This document shows, in pieces, positions 45,162 to 54,562 of a stretch of 64,000 bases of DNA. A program made the translations under genes and the position numbers. Under the pieces are notes generated by a model. That model saw nothing but the letters and a program-made list of their open reading frames with translations, had not been told where the DNA came from and made no database searches. Each line of letters begins with the position of its first letter. Position 1 is the first letter of the stretch. The DNA comes from Hyphomonadaceae bacterium UBA5336 (GTDB lineage: Bacteria; Pseudomonadota; Alphaproteobacteria; Caulobacterales; Hyphomonadaceae): assembly GCA_002408125.1 (NCBI GenBank), contig DHQO01000002.1, forward strand, positions 16,317 through 80,316. The letters are read 5' to 3'.

Positions 45162-46973
45162 ATGAGACAAAGCTTCGATGTTCGCGGCGGGCCCCAGGAC
45201 GGGCGCGCCCATCTTCCGCTCCTGCGCAAGGCCCTGGCGGCGCAGGGCCTCAATGGCCTCTACATCCCCCATGAGGACGAATACAACAATGAGTACCTGC
45301 CGGACGCAAATGAGCGCCTGGCCTGGGCGACCGGCTTTACCGGCTCGGCCGGCAGTGCGCTGATTTTTGCTGATGAGGCCGTGGTCTTCATCGATGGCCG
45401 CTACACCGTGCAGGCGCGCGACCAGCTCGATGCCAGCCTCTTCAAGACCGCCGGCCTGCCCGGTCCCGGCCCGTTCGGCTGGCTCGCAAAGCAGAAAATG
45501 CCCGGCGCCGTGATCGGCTATGATCCGCGCCTGATGTCGCCCAATGCGCTGGCCGCCTTCGAAAAGGCTGCGAAAAAGGCCGGTGCCAGCCTGAAATCGC
45601 TCGATCTCAATCCGGTCGATGCCGCCTGGGAGGGCCGCCCGGCCCAGCCCATGGCTCCGATCCGGCCCCATCCGCTCGACCGTGCCGGTGAACCGCATGA
45701 GGACAAGCGCTCGGCCATCGGCAAGGCGCTGGCCGAGGATGGCGCCGATGCCGCCATCATCACCAGCCCGGCCTCCATCGCCTGGGCCTTCAATATTCGC
45801 GGCGGGGATGTGGCCTGCTCACCCCTGCCGCTCGGCCGTGCGATCCTGCGCGCCGATGGCTCGGCGACACTCTACACCGCACCAGAAAAGGTCGATGATG
45901 CCCTGCGCGCGCATCTCGGAAACACGGTGACAGTGGCCCCGCTCGCCGAGATCGATGACGGCCTCACCGCCCTCGCGGGCCAGACGGTCAGCCTCGATCC
46001 CGACGCCGCCTCGGCCTGGTTTTTCAATGCGCTGGAAGAGGCCGGCGCGAAGATCCTGCGCCAGCGCGACCCGGTGCTCCTGCCCAAGGCCTGCAAGAAC
46101 GGCGCGGAAATCGCCGGCACCAGCGCGGCCCATGCCCGCGATGGCGTCGCCGTGACGCGCTTCCTGCACTGGCTCGATACCGAGGCCCAGTCCGGCGAGG
46201 TGACCGAGATCGATGCCGCCATCCGGCTGGAGCATTTCCGCGACGAGCTTGGTGGCCTGGAAGACCTCTCCTTCGAGACGATTTCCGGGGCCGGCCCCAA
46301 CGGCGCCCTGCCCCATTACCGGGTTTCCACCGCCACCAATCGCAAGCTCGAACGCGGCACGCTCTTTCTCGTCGACAGTGGCGGGCAATATCTCGACGGC
46401 ACCACCGACATCACCCGCACCGTGCCCATCGGCACGCCCCGCTCGGACATGAAGCGCCACTATACGCTGGTGCTGAAAGGCCATATCGCGCTCGCCGTGG
46501 TGCGTTTTCCCGAAGGCACGACCGGGACGCATCTCGACACGCTGGCGCGCCATGCCCTCTGGCAGGCAGGCCTGGATTACGACCATGGCACCGGCCATGG
46601 CGTGGGCGTCTATCTCGGCGTGCATGAAGGCCCGCAGCGCATCGCCAAGGCCTGGAACTCGGTGCCGCTGGAGCCCGGCATGATCGTCTCCAATGAGCCG
46701 GGCTATTATCGCGAGGGCGCCTACGGCATCCGCATCGAGAATCTGCAATATGTCACCGAGCCCGAACAGATTGCCGGCGGCGAGCGGGCGATGCTCGGCT
46801 TTGCCAATCTCACCTGGGCGCCGCTGGCGCGCGACCTGATCGACATGAACCTCCTGTCACCGGGCGAAATGGCGTGGGTGAACACCTATCATCAGGGCGT
46901 GCTCTCCATTCTGGGCCCGCAGCTGGATGGCGAGACCAAAGCCTGGCTCGAAGCAGCCTGCGCCCCGCTTTAG
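45162..46973 (+). CDS. aminopeptidase P family protein (M24B Xaa-Pro peptidase)
   Basis: 603 residues, the long form with two creatinase-like N-terminal domains (from LRKALAAQGLNGLYIPHEDEYNNEYLP) before the pita-bread catalytic domain. Metal ligands are visible: Asp in FLVDSGGQYLDGTTDITRT (two), His in GTGHGVGVYLGVHEGPQ, Glu in SNEPGYYREGAYGIRIEN (two). It removes N-terminal residues preceding proline. The start is the first ATG with a modest AGGG ahead. Confidence 0.93.
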   Translation: MRQSFDVRGGPQDGRAHLPLLRKALAAQGLNGLYIPHEDEYNNEYLPDANERLAWATGFTGSAGSALIFADEAVVFIDGRYTVQARDQLDASLFKTAGLPGPGPFGWLAKQKMPGAVIGYDPRLMSPNALAAFEKAAKKAGASLKSLDLNPVDAAWEGRPAQPMAPIRPHPLDRAGEPHEDKRSAIGKALAEDGADAAIITSPASIAWAFNIRGGDVACSPLPLGRAILRADGSATLYTAPEKVDDALRAHLGNTVTVAPLAEIDDGLTALAGQTVSLDPDAASAWFFNALEEAGAKILRQRDPVLLPKACKNGAEIAGTSAAHARDGVAVTRFLHWLDTEAQSGEVTEIDAAIRLEHFRDELGGLEDLSFETISGAGPNGALPHYRVSTATNRKLERGTLFLVDSGGQYLDGTTDITRTVPIGTPRSDMKRHYTLVLKGHIALAVVRFPEGTTGTHLDTLARHALWQAGLDYDHGTGHGVGVYLGVHEGPQRIAKAWNSVPLEPGMIVSNEPGYYREGAYGIRIENLQYVTEPEQIAGGERAMLGFANLTWAPLARDLIDMNLLSPGEMAWVNTYHQGVLSILGPQLDGETKAWLEAACAPL

Positions 46974-46997
46974 GGGGACGTTTCAACGCGGCACGGT

Positions 46998-47096
46998 CCG
47001 ATTCCTCGCGACTTGATCCACGGGGCCCAACTCCCGCCGGGAGTTCCAGGCGGGACAATCCGGTGATGGCCCCCGTGGTCAAGCCACGGGGAATCG
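46998..47096 (+). repeat. dispersed double-palindrome repeat, copy D
   Basis: The second half is the perfect palindrome CCCCGTGG-TCAAG-CCACGGGG preceded by CGGTGATGG. The first half is divergent but keeps a CTTGA-centred stretch and gains its own stem AACTCCCG-C-CGGGAGTT (about 47029-47045). It lies between the convergent aminopeptidase and ligA genes. Confidence 0.75.
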
Positions 47097-47119
47097 AAGA
47101 ACCGAAACCGGCCAGAACA

Positions 47120-49213
47120 TCAGGTCTGGGGATCCCCGATCAGCGCAAGCCATTCCGCCTCGCTCAGAGTCTGGATTCCCAGTTCCTGCGCCTTTTTCAG
47201 CTTCGAACCCGCGCCCGGCCCGGCGACCAGAATGTCGGTTTTGGAAGACACCGACCCCGACACCTTGGCGCCGAGCGCGCTGGCGCGCGCCTTGGCCTCG
47301 TCGCGCGTCATCTGTTCCAGTGTGCCGGTGAACACCACCGTCTTGCCGGAAACCGGGCTGTCGCTCGCGGCGGCCTCTTCCGGCAGCACGGTCACTTCGG
47401 CGAGGAGCGCAGCGAGCATGTCGCGATTGTGCGCCTCGCGGACAAAGTCCGTGAGCGCGCCGGCGGCAGCGGCGCCAAGCCCGTCAATCCCGGTCAGCGC
47501 CTGCCAGGCCTCGCCCTCTTCCCCCTCGTCTGCTGCACGCTGCACGCTCTCCCAGAAGGGCGCCCAGTCGATGAAGTTGCGGGCATAGGCGCGCGAGCTG
47601 ACCTCGCCGACATGACGGATGCCGAGCGCATTGAGAAACCGGCCAAACGGCACTTCGCGGCGCGCATCGATCGAAGCGAAAAGATTGGCTGCCGAGGTCT
47701 CGCCGAAGCCTTCCCATTCCTCCAGCGGCGGCTGGCCGGCGGCGTCGATGGCGTCCTTGAGGCGGAAAATGTCCTGCGGGCCGGAAATCACGCCGAGGCT
47801 GAGGAAAAGCTCAATCTGTTTGGCGCCGAGCCCCTCGATGTCGAGCCCCTTGCGCGAGACGAAATGTTTCAGTCTTTCAAGCCTCTGGGCCGCACAGATG
47901 AGACCGCCCGTACAGCGCCGGCGGACATCGGCTTCGCCCTTGTCGTCGACCTCGCGCACGGCATCGGAATCGCAGACCGGGCAGGTTTTCGGAAACTCGA
48001 AGGGCGGTGGGCGCCCCTCACGATCAGGATCGATGACGCCGAGCACCTGCGGGATCACATCTCCGGCGCGCTGGATCTCGACCCGGTCACCCTCGCGCAC
48101 ATCCAGGCGCGCGATCTCGTCCTCATTGTGCAACGTGGCGTTCGACACGACCACGCCGCCGACCGTGACGGGCGTGAGGCGCGCGACCGGCGTGAGCGTG
48201 CCGGTACGGCCAACCTGAATGTCGATCTTCTCCAGCCTGGTGGAAGCCCGGTCGGCGGGAAACTTGTGTGCGATGGCCCAGCGCGGGAAACGGCTCTGCA
48301 TGCCGAGCCGCGCCTGCCAGTCGAGCCTGTCGACCTTGTAGACCACGCCGTCAATGTCATAGTCGAGAGTGGCGCGGGCCGTCTCGATCTCGCGATAGGC
48401 CGAGAGCAGCCCTTCCAGCGTCTCATGCCGGGTGAAGCCGGGATTGATGACGAAGCCCCAGCCGGTAAAGTCCGCCACGGCCTCAAACTGGGTTTCGGAG
48501 AAGGGTTCCGATGCCGCCGCCCAGGCATAGGCGAAGAAATTGAGCGCCCGCGAACGCGTGATTTCGGAATCCTTCTGGCGCAGGCTCCCGGCGGCGGCAT
48601 TGCGCGGATTGGCATAGAGCTTGTTGCCCGCCTCGGCTTCGCGCGCATTCAGCGCAGCGAACTCGGCCTTGGACATGAAGACCTCGCCGCGGATGTCGAT
48701 CCGGGCCGGCCAGCCGGAGCCGGACAACTCGACCGGAATATCGTCGATCGTGCGGGCATTGGCCGTGACATCCTCGCCTTCCTGGCCGTTGCCGCGCGTG
48801 GCCGCGCGCACGAGTTTGCCGTCTTCATAGGTGAGGCTCAGCGACAGGCCATCGATTTTCGGCTCGGCCGTTGTCGGCACGGGCGTGCCTTCCTCCAGCC
48901 CCAGGAAGCGGCGCACGCGGCCGAGAAAATCGGCGACATCCTCATCGCTGAAGGCATTGTCGAGCGAGAGCATGGGCTCGGCATGGCGGGCCTTGGCGAA
49001 GGTGCCTGACGGAGCCGCGCCGACCTGTTCGGACGGGCTGTCGGTGCGCTTGAGATTTGGAAAGGCTGCTTCCAGCTCCGCATTGCGCAGGCGCAGGGCA
49101 TCATATTCGGCGTCGGAAAGGTGGGGGGCGTCTTCCTGGTAGTAGGCGGCGTCGGCGGCGGCGATGGCCTTGGCCAGCTCGGCCAGCTCCGCCTGCGCCT
49201 CGGTTTCACTCAT
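47120..49213 (-). CDS. ligA: NAD-dependent DNA ligase
   Basis: 697 residues. Adenylation domain with the AMP-lysine motif KIDG (EPKIDGLSLSL), RGEVFMSKAEF, OB fold, tetracysteine zinc finger (CPVCDSDAV, then CTGGLICAAQ), helix-hairpin-helix domain and C-terminal BRCT (GKTVVFTGTLEQMTRDEAKARASALGAKVSGSVSSKTDILVAG). It seals nicks in replication and repair. ATG 49213 overlaps recN by ATGA, which favours it over the in-frame start at 49240. Confidence 0.97.
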   Translation of the reverse strand: MSETEAQAELAELAKAIAAADAAYYQEDAPHLSDAEYDALRLRNAELEAAFPNLKRTDSPSEQVGAAPSGTFAKARHAEPMLSLDNAFSDEDVADFLGRVRRFLGLEEGTPVPTTAEPKIDGLSLSLTYEDGKLVRAATRGNGQEGEDVTANARTIDDIPVELSGSGWPARIDIRGEVFMSKAEFAALNAREAEAGNKLYANPRNAAAGSLRQKDSEITRSRALNFFAYAWAAASEPFSETQFEAVADFTGWGFVINPGFTRHETLEGLLSAYREIETARATLDYDIDGVVYKVDRLDWQARLGMQSRFPRWAIAHKFPADRASTRLEKIDIQVGRTGTLTPVARLTPVTVGGVVVSNATLHNEDEIARLDVREGDRVEIQRAGDVIPQVLGVIDPDREGRPPPFEFPKTCPVCDSDAVREVDDKGEADVRRRCTGGLICAAQRLERLKHFVSRKGLDIEGLGAKQIELFLSLGVISGPQDIFRLKDAIDAAGQPPLEEWEGFGETSAANLFASIDARREVPFGRFLNALGIRHVGEVSSRAYARNFIDWAPFWESVQRAADEGEEGEAWQALTGIDGLGAAAAGALTDFVREAHNRDMLAALLAEVTVLPEEAAASDSPVSGKTVVFTGTLEQMTRDEAKARASALGAKVSGSVSSKTDILVAGPGAGSKLKKAQELGIQTLSEAEWLALIGDPQT

Positions 49214-50928
49214 GGCCTCGGGCGGGGTCTGTCCGGGCATGTATCCTCCAGCAATCGGCGGGCGGCCGCCCGGGCTTCGGGCGTGATGTCCGCGCCCGCC
49301 AGCATGCGGGCAATTTCTTCTGTTCGCTGATCGCTATCTAGTCCGTCGACACGGGTTCGGCCAAGCCCGCTTTTCGGCGCGGTTTTCGAAATCGCCCACT
49401 GAGTGCCGGCGGTGGCGGCAACCTGTGGGCTGTGGGTGACGGCGAAGATCTGCCGCGCGGCGCCGAGGCGGGAGAATCGCTCGCCGATCGCCGCTGCCAC
49501 GGCCCCGCCCACGCCCTGGTCGGCCTCGTCGAAAATCAGGACGCCGGCCTCGCCCGTTCCTGCCAGCGCGCATTTCAGCGCGAGCGAGATGCGGGCGAGT
49601 TCCCCGCCCGAGGCGATCTTGTCGAGCCGGCCAAAGCCTGTGCCGGTGTTGGTCTCCACCTCGAAGGCCACCCGGTCGCGCCCGTTTGCTCCGCCCTTGC
49701 CCTCTTCCAGCGGCGTGATGGCAGCGCGAAAGCGGGTACGCTCCAGCTTCAGGGGCTTCAGCTCACCCATCACCGATTTTTCCAGCTGTCCGGCCGCCGC
49801 CTTGCGCGCGGCGCTGAGCTGTTCGGCCGCGCCATGCCAGGCCGCGAGCGCCTGACGTTCGGCGGCGCGGGCCTTTGCCAGCTGCTGGCCCACCGAATCG
49901 AGGCCTTCCAGTTCGCCCTGCAGCCGGGCGGCGAGGTCGGGCAGGAGATCGGCTTCCACGCTGTGCTTGCGGGCGGCCGCGCGCAGGGCGAAGAGCCGCG
50001 CTTCGATACTGTCGAGCGCGTCGGGATCCTCGCTGATGCCGGCCGAGAGCGCGGCGATGGCACGCTCGCCCTCCTGCACCTCGATCAGCGCCCGCTCCAG
50101 CGCGCCGGCAGCCGCGCGCGCTTCCGCGCCGGCCTCGCCCTCCTCGAAGCCGGAAAGCCGGGTGATCTGGTCCATGGCGCGCGCGGCCCTGCCGAGAATG
50201 TCGGCCACCTCGCCATCGGCGAGCGCGGCGGCAGCCTCCGAAAGCTGCCCGCTAACGCGCTCGGCCTGCATCAGGCGGGTGCGCTGGGGCCCGAGCCGGG
50301 TGGCCTCGCCGGGCTGGGGCGAGAGGTCTTCGAGGCGGGCAAGGTCTGCCTGCAGCGTCTCGCGCCGCTCGCTCTGATGGGCATCCGTCTCGGCGAGCTC
50401 GGCAACCGTTTCGCGCGCCTCCGCGAGGCGCTGCCAGGCCGCGCGACAGGCCGCCAGCAGGGCGTCATTGCCGGCGAACTGGTCCAGCAGCACCTGATGC
50501 ATGCCCGGGCGCAGGAGCGCGGATGCCGAATGCTGGCCATGAATCTCCACCAGATCTTCGCCGAACCGGGCAAGCAGGGAAGCACTGACGGGCTGGTCAT
50601 TGACCCAGGCGCGCGCCGGGCCGCTGGCCTTCACCACACGCTTGAGCGTGAGCACCTCGTCCGGCGTGGCATCAAGGCCAGCCTCTTCCAGTGCAGTCCA
50701 GACCGGATGGCCCGGCACCACGGCGAAGGCGGCCGTGATGGAGGCCTGGTCTTCCCCGGATCGGATCAGGCCGCGATCAGCCGGCCCACCGAGGGCCAGC
50801 GCCAGGGCATCGAGAATGATGGACTTGCCGGCCCCCGTCTCCCCGGTGAGCGCGGTAAAGCCCTCACCGGGCTCAAGATCGAGCCGGTCAATCAGAAGCA
50901 GATTACGAATGGACAGCGCGATGATCAT
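49210..50928 (-). CDS. recN: DNA repair protein RecN
   Basis: 572 residues. SMC-like: Walker A GETGAGKS at about 33-40, long coiled-coil halves, ABC signature SGGELARISLALK and Walker B GVLIFDEADQGVGG. RecN organises DNA ends during double-strand break repair. MIIALSIRN is the family-like N-terminus; the frame is open to 50952. Followed by coupled ligA. Confidence 0.95.
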   Translation of the reverse strand: MIIALSIRNLLLIDRLDLEPGEGFTALTGETGAGKSIILDALALALGGPADRGLIRSGEDQASITAAFAVVPGHPVWTALEEAGLDATPDEVLTLKRVVKASGPARAWVNDQPVSASLLARFGEDLVEIHGQHSASALLRPGMHQVLLDQFAGNDALLAACRAAWQRLAEARETVAELAETDAHQSERRETLQADLARLEDLSPQPGEATRLGPQRTRLMQAERVSGQLSEAAAALADGEVADILGRAARAMDQITRLSGFEEGEAGAEARAAAGALERALIEVQEGERAIAALSAGISEDPDALDSIEARLFALRAAARKHSVEADLLPDLAARLQGELEGLDSVGQQLAKARAAERQALAAWHGAAEQLSAARKAAAGQLEKSVMGELKPLKLERTRFRAAITPLEEGKGGANGRDRVAFEVETNTGTGFGRLDKIASGGELARISLALKCALAGTGEAGVLIFDEADQGVGGAVAAAIGERFSRLGAARQIFAVTHSPQVAATAGTQWAISKTAPKSGLGRTRVDGLDSDQRTEEIARMLAGADITPEARAAARRLLEDTCPDRPRPRP

Positions 50929-50999
50929 ACGCGCTGGATAGCATTGGAACAAAAACGGAACAAGCTGAATCTTTCAGCCCGCCCGTCTCCGCTGCGCCT

Positions 51000-51818
51000 T
51001 TAGAACAGCCGCGAGAGCCAGCCTTCGCGTTTCGGCGCGGCGCCCGGGTCGAGCCCTTCATTGGTCAACAGCGCATAGCTGTCTTCATACCATTCCGATT
51101 CGGGGAAGTTGTAGCCAAGCACGGCGCCCACGGCCTGGGCCTCGCCCTTCAGGCCGATGGAGAGATAGGACTCGACCAGGCGGTGCAGCGCTTCGGGCAC
51201 ATGGCTTGTGCCGTCATAGACTTCCACCACGGTCTTGAACCGGTTGATCGCGGCAAGATGGTCGCTCCGGCGCAGATACCAGCGGCCGATCTCCATCTCC
51301 TTGCCCGCCAGCTGGTCGCGGACCATGTCGAGCTTGAGCGTGGCATCCTTGGCGTATTCGGTTTCCGGGAAGCGGCGCACCACATCGGTGAGCGCAGCCT
51401 GGGTCAGCTCGGTCATCTTCTGGTCGCGGCCGACATCCATGATCTGCTCGAAATAGGAAATCCCGACGAGATAGTAGGCATAGGCGGCGCCATCGGTGCC
51501 CGGATGCAGCGAGATATAGCGCTGGGCCACGCCGACCGCATCGTCATACTGGCGCGCTCGGTAGTGGGAGAAGGCGGTCATCAGCGTCGCGCGGCGGGCC
51601 CATTCGGAATAGGGGTGCTGGCGCTCGACCTCGTTGAAATAGAGAATGGCCTGCGTGTAGTCGCGATTGTCGAGTTCTTCCGCCCCCTGATTGAACAGCT
51701 GCTCCACAGGGCGTTCGACATAGGCAAGCGACTCCTGCCGGCCTGGATTCTGGCAGGCCGTGAGTGCAACGGCGCCGGTGAGCAGGAACAGCGGAAGTAG
51801 GGCGGATTTGGAACGCAT
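51000..51818 (-). CDS. bamD: outer membrane protein assembly factor BamD
   Basis: 272 residues. Lipoprotein signal MRSKSALLPLFLLTGAVALTAC, then five TPR-like repeats (LFNQGAEELDNRDYTQAILYFNEVERQHPYSEWARRA, FPETEYAKDATLKLDMVRDQLAGKEMEIGRWYL). BamD is the essential lipoprotein of the BAM complex that inserts beta-barrels such as the TonB receptors here. It sits in the conserved order lpxC-bamD-recN-ligA. Confidence 0.95.
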   Translation of the reverse strand: MRSKSALLPLFLLTGAVALTACQNPGRQESLAYVERPVEQLFNQGAEELDNRDYTQAILYFNEVERQHPYSEWARRATLMTAFSHYRARQYDDAVGVAQRYISLHPGTDGAAYAYYLVGISYFEQIMDVGRDQKMTELTQAALTDVVRRFPETEYAKDATLKLDMVRDQLAGKEMEIGRWYLRRSDHLAAINRFKTVVEVYDGTSHVPEALHRLVESYLSIGLKGEAQAVGAVLGYNFPESEWYEDSYALLTNEGLDPGAAPKREGWLSRLF

Positions 51819-51957
51819 GTAACGCAACCTGTTCTGTGACAACCCGGCCGGGCCGGTCAGGACCACTCGTGTGGCTTTTTGACTAGCGCGCTCGCTGCGA
51901 TTGTCCAAGGGTGAAAGACATGAGTTTCGCGTCATGCCGCAGAGGGCAATGCGCCGT

Positions 51958-52875
51958 TCAGGCGCTGGCGGAGACGGCCGTGACCGCTTCATCGGCAATG
52001 CTGTCGGTTTCCCAGCACCAGGCCGACGGTGTTTCCAGGAGCTTGCGCACCAACGCATTGTTCAGCGCATGGCCCGGCTGGATGGCTTCATAGGTGCCGG
52101 CAATCTGGCCGCCGGCCAGGAACAGGTCCCCGATGGCATCGAGCACCTTGTGGCGCACGAACTCGTCCTCGGCGCGCAGGCCTTCCGGGTTCACGATCTC
52201 GTCGCCATCAATGACGACGGCATTGTCCAGCGAGCCGCCACGGGCCAGCCCCATGGATTTGAGATAGTCCACATCGCGGGCAAAGCCGAAGGTGCGGGCA
52301 AAGGCGATGTCACTGGCAAACTGGCCGGGCTTCAGGCGCAGGGCCATTTCCTGCACGCCGATGGCGCGGGTCTCGAAATCGATGCGCGCGCGCAGGGTCA
52401 GGCTGTTGCCGGAGGACGGCGACAGCCTGGCACGCTTTTCGCCATCGACGATCTCGATCTCTTCCAGGATGCGGATACGCCGGCGCGGGGCAGCCTGGCG
52501 GCGCAGGCCAACCTGGTTGATCAGGTCGCAGAACACCGCGGCCGAACCATCCATGATCGGCACTTCCGGGCCATCAATCTCGATGCGGGCATTGTCGAGG
52601 CCCATGCCCGAGCAGGCGGCCAGCAGATGCTCGACCACGGCAATGCTCACGCCGTCTGCGTTTGTGAGGGTGGTTCCGAGCTGTACATCGCTGACATTGT
52701 CGCCGCGCGCGGGCACGGTACGATCCGCAGCGTCCAGGTCCGTGCGCACGAATACGATGCCCGTGCCCGTCTGGGCCGGATGGATAACCATACGGGCGCG
52801 CACGCCGCTATGGACGCCGACCCCGGCAACCATGATCGGCGCGCGTACAGTTTGCTGAAACTCAACGCGACTCAA
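51958..52875 (-). CDS. lpxC: UDP-3-O-acyl-N-acetylglucosamine deacetylase
   Basis: The zinc enzyme committing to lipid A synthesis. Ligands and catalytic residues: GVGVHSG, VEHLLAACSGMGLDN (Glu-His), DGS, HKVLDAIGDL (His and Asp) and PGHALNN. I place the start at a TTG (52873-52875): GGAGG lies 8 bases before it, it gives 305 residues, and the conserved GVGVHSG then sits at 18-24. ATG candidates further up (52935, 52986) add 20-37 residues without family similarity. 140 bp separate it from ftsZ. Confidence 0.94.
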   Translation of the reverse strand: MSRVEFQQTVRAPIMVAGVGVHSGVRARMVIHPAQTGTGIVFVRTDLDAADRTVPARGDNVSDVQLGTTLTNADGVSIAVVEHLLAACSGMGLDNARIEIDGPEVPIMDGSAAVFCDLINQVGLRRQAAPRRRIRILEEIEIVDGEKRARLSPSSGNSLTLRARIDFETRAIGVQEMALRLKPGQFASDIAFARTFGFARDVDYLKSMGLARGGSLDNAVVIDGDEIVNPEGLRAEDEFVRHKVLDAIGDLFLAGGQIAGTYEAIQPGHALNNALVRKLLETPSAWCWETDSIADEAVTAVSASA

Positions 52876-52952
52876 GGGAAGCACCTCCGTTTCCCGTAAT
52901 AAAGCGCAGCAATGCCCGTGGCCCAACACACGCATTGTTTCCCTTTGTTGCA

Positions 52953-52982
52953 ATAAGGGCCGATCCCAAGCAGGACCGGCCC
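52953..52982 (-). terminator. possible attenuator between ftsZ and lpxC
   Basis: GGGCCG and CGGCCC pair across 14 nt, and in the leftward transcript the stem is followed by UUAUUG. It is a short U-tract, so perhaps partial termination. Confidence 0.45.
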
Positions 52983-53014
52983 CCATAGATCACATGAAAG
53001 CTTTGTAAGCTGTA

Positions 53015-54457
53015 TTAATGGTTAGCCGACCGGCGCAGGAAGGCGGGAATCTCCAGGTCGACATCGTCAAACGGAGCCGGCTCGGGATGGTCATCCGGGG
53101 TCGAGACCAGGGCGCCATCCATCTGCGGCTTGGGGGCATCGTCATTGTCTCCGCCCTTGTCCGCACGCCAGCCGAACAGATTGGAGAAACCGGGCTGGCT
53201 ACCGCCCGGTTGCGGCGGTCCGGCAGGCTGTGACGGCGGCGCGACCGGGCCGGTCGGCGCACGCCCAAGCACGGCGTCCGCAGTGATCTCATCCTCACCC
53301 TCTGTGGCTTCGATATGGGCAGGTGGCAGGTCGCGGCCGGCGAAATCCGGGCGCGGATCGGCCTCGAACATGTCCTCGTCCTGAACGGCCGGATCGGCTT
53401 CCTCGACCACCATGGTGCCGGCAGAAGTGACCACGACCGGGCGATCCTCGGCCGGTGCCGGCTTGGGCGCATCAGCCGGCTTGGAAGCCGGGGTATCGGG
53501 CTTGGCAAGGCCCAGCGCGGTTTCGAGACCGGCAGCGACCACGGAAACGCGCACCTTGCCTTCCATCTCCGGATCGAAGGTCGAACCGAGAATGATGTTG
53601 GCATCCGGGTCGACCTCGGCGCGGATCTCGTTGGCCGCCTCGTCCAGTTCAAACAGGGTCATGTCATAGCCGCCGGTAATGTTGATCAGCACACCGCGCG
53701 CGCCTTTCATGGTGACATCGTCCAGCAGCGGATTGTCGATGGCCTGGCGGGCCGCTTCCAGGGCGCGGGTTTCGCCCGCGGCCTCGCCCATACCCATCAT
53801 CGCGGTGCCCATGCCGTGCATGATGGAGCGGACATCGGCAAAGTCGAGATTGATCAGGCCCGGCATGACCATCAGGTCGGTGATGCCGCGCACGCCGGAA
53901 TAGAGCACATCATCGGCCATGCGGAAGGCATCGGCGAAGGTGGTGCGCTCGTTTGCGACGCGGAACAGGTTCTGGTTCGGCACCACGATCATGGTGTCGA
54001 CCGAACTCTGCATTTCCCTCAGGCCCTCTTCGGCCATGCGCATACGACGATTGCCCTCGAACCCGAAAGGCTTGGTCACCACGGCGACGGTGAGAATGCC
54101 TTTTTCCTGGGCGACCCTGGCGATGACCGGGGCCGCGCCGGTGCCGGTGCCACCGCCCATACCGGCTGCGACGAACACCATATGGGCACCCTCAAGGGCC
54201 TTGGAGATTTCGTCTTCACTCTCTTCGGCCGCCGCAGCACCGATATCGGGGCGCGCCCCGGCACCGAGGCCGCCGGTGGTTTCCGGGCCGAGCTGGATGC
54301 GATTGTTTGTCTTCGAGCGCAGGAGCGCCTGGCTGTCTGTGTTGGCGACAACGAACTCAACGCCTTGCAGGTTGGCCTCGATCATGTTGTCGACGGCGTT
54401 GCCGCCAGCACCGCCGACGCCGAACACGACAATGCGGGGTTTGAGTTCTTCGGTCAT
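53015..54457 (-). CDS. ftsZ: cell division protein FtsZ
   Basis: 480 residues. Tubulin-like GTPase with GVGGAGGNAV, the signature GMGGGTGTGAAP and NTDSQAL. The C-terminal linker is long and Pro/Asp/Glu-rich (about 320-460), ending in the membrane-tether-binding peptide DLEIPAFLRRSANH, the alphaproteobacterial form. It polymerises into the Z ring. Last of ddl-ftsQ-ftsA-ftsZ, with its own upstream gap of 105 bp containing a candidate CtrA site. Confidence 0.98.
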   Translation of the reverse strand: MTEELKPRIVVFGVGGAGGNAVDNMIEANLQGVEFVVANTDSQALLRSKTNNRIQLGPETTGGLGAGARPDIGAAAAEESEDEISKALEGAHMVFVAAGMGGGTGTGAAPVIARVAQEKGILTVAVVTKPFGFEGNRRMRMAEEGLREMQSSVDTMIVVPNQNLFRVANERTTFADAFRMADDVLYSGVRGITDLMVMPGLINLDFADVRSIMHGMGTAMMGMGEAAGETRALEAARQAIDNPLLDDVTMKGARGVLINITGGYDMTLFELDEAANEIRAEVDPDANIILGSTFDPEMEGKVRVSVVAAGLETALGLAKPDTPASKPADAPKPAPAEDRPVVVTSAGTMVVEEADPAVQDEDMFEADPRPDFAGRDLPPAHIEATEGEDEITADAVLGRAPTGPVAPPSQPAGPPQPGGSQPGFSNLFGWRADKGGDNDDAPKPQMDGALVSTPDDHPEPAPFDDVDLEIPAFLRRSANH

Positions 54458-54531
54458 CTATCTGGTCGCCTTCCAAGAAATCTACGCCTGAGCGTGTGAG
54501 CCTGTTGGAAATGAAACTGACCGTTCCGCCC

Positions 54532-54546
54532 CTAAAAACGGGTTAA
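54532..54546 (-). promoter_or_regulatory. candidate CtrA-binding site upstream of ftsZ
   Basis: On the minus strand TTAA-N7-TTAG, one base off the CtrA consensus TTAA-N7-TTAA. It is about 75-90 bp upstream of the ftsZ ATG. CtrA represses ftsZ in Caulobacter; the presence of gcrA in this genome fits such a circuit. A single short match can occur by chance. Confidence 0.4.
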
Positions 54547-54562
54547 GTGATCCCGCTTTCGG

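Noticed and set aside
46874..49009. A 711-codon plus-strand frame over ligA
   Set aside because: Antisense of ligA that begins inside the aminopeptidase gene; composition is that of a shadow.
53315..54499. A long plus-strand frame over ftsZ
   Set aside because: Antisense shadow with His/Gly/Ala-rich composition.
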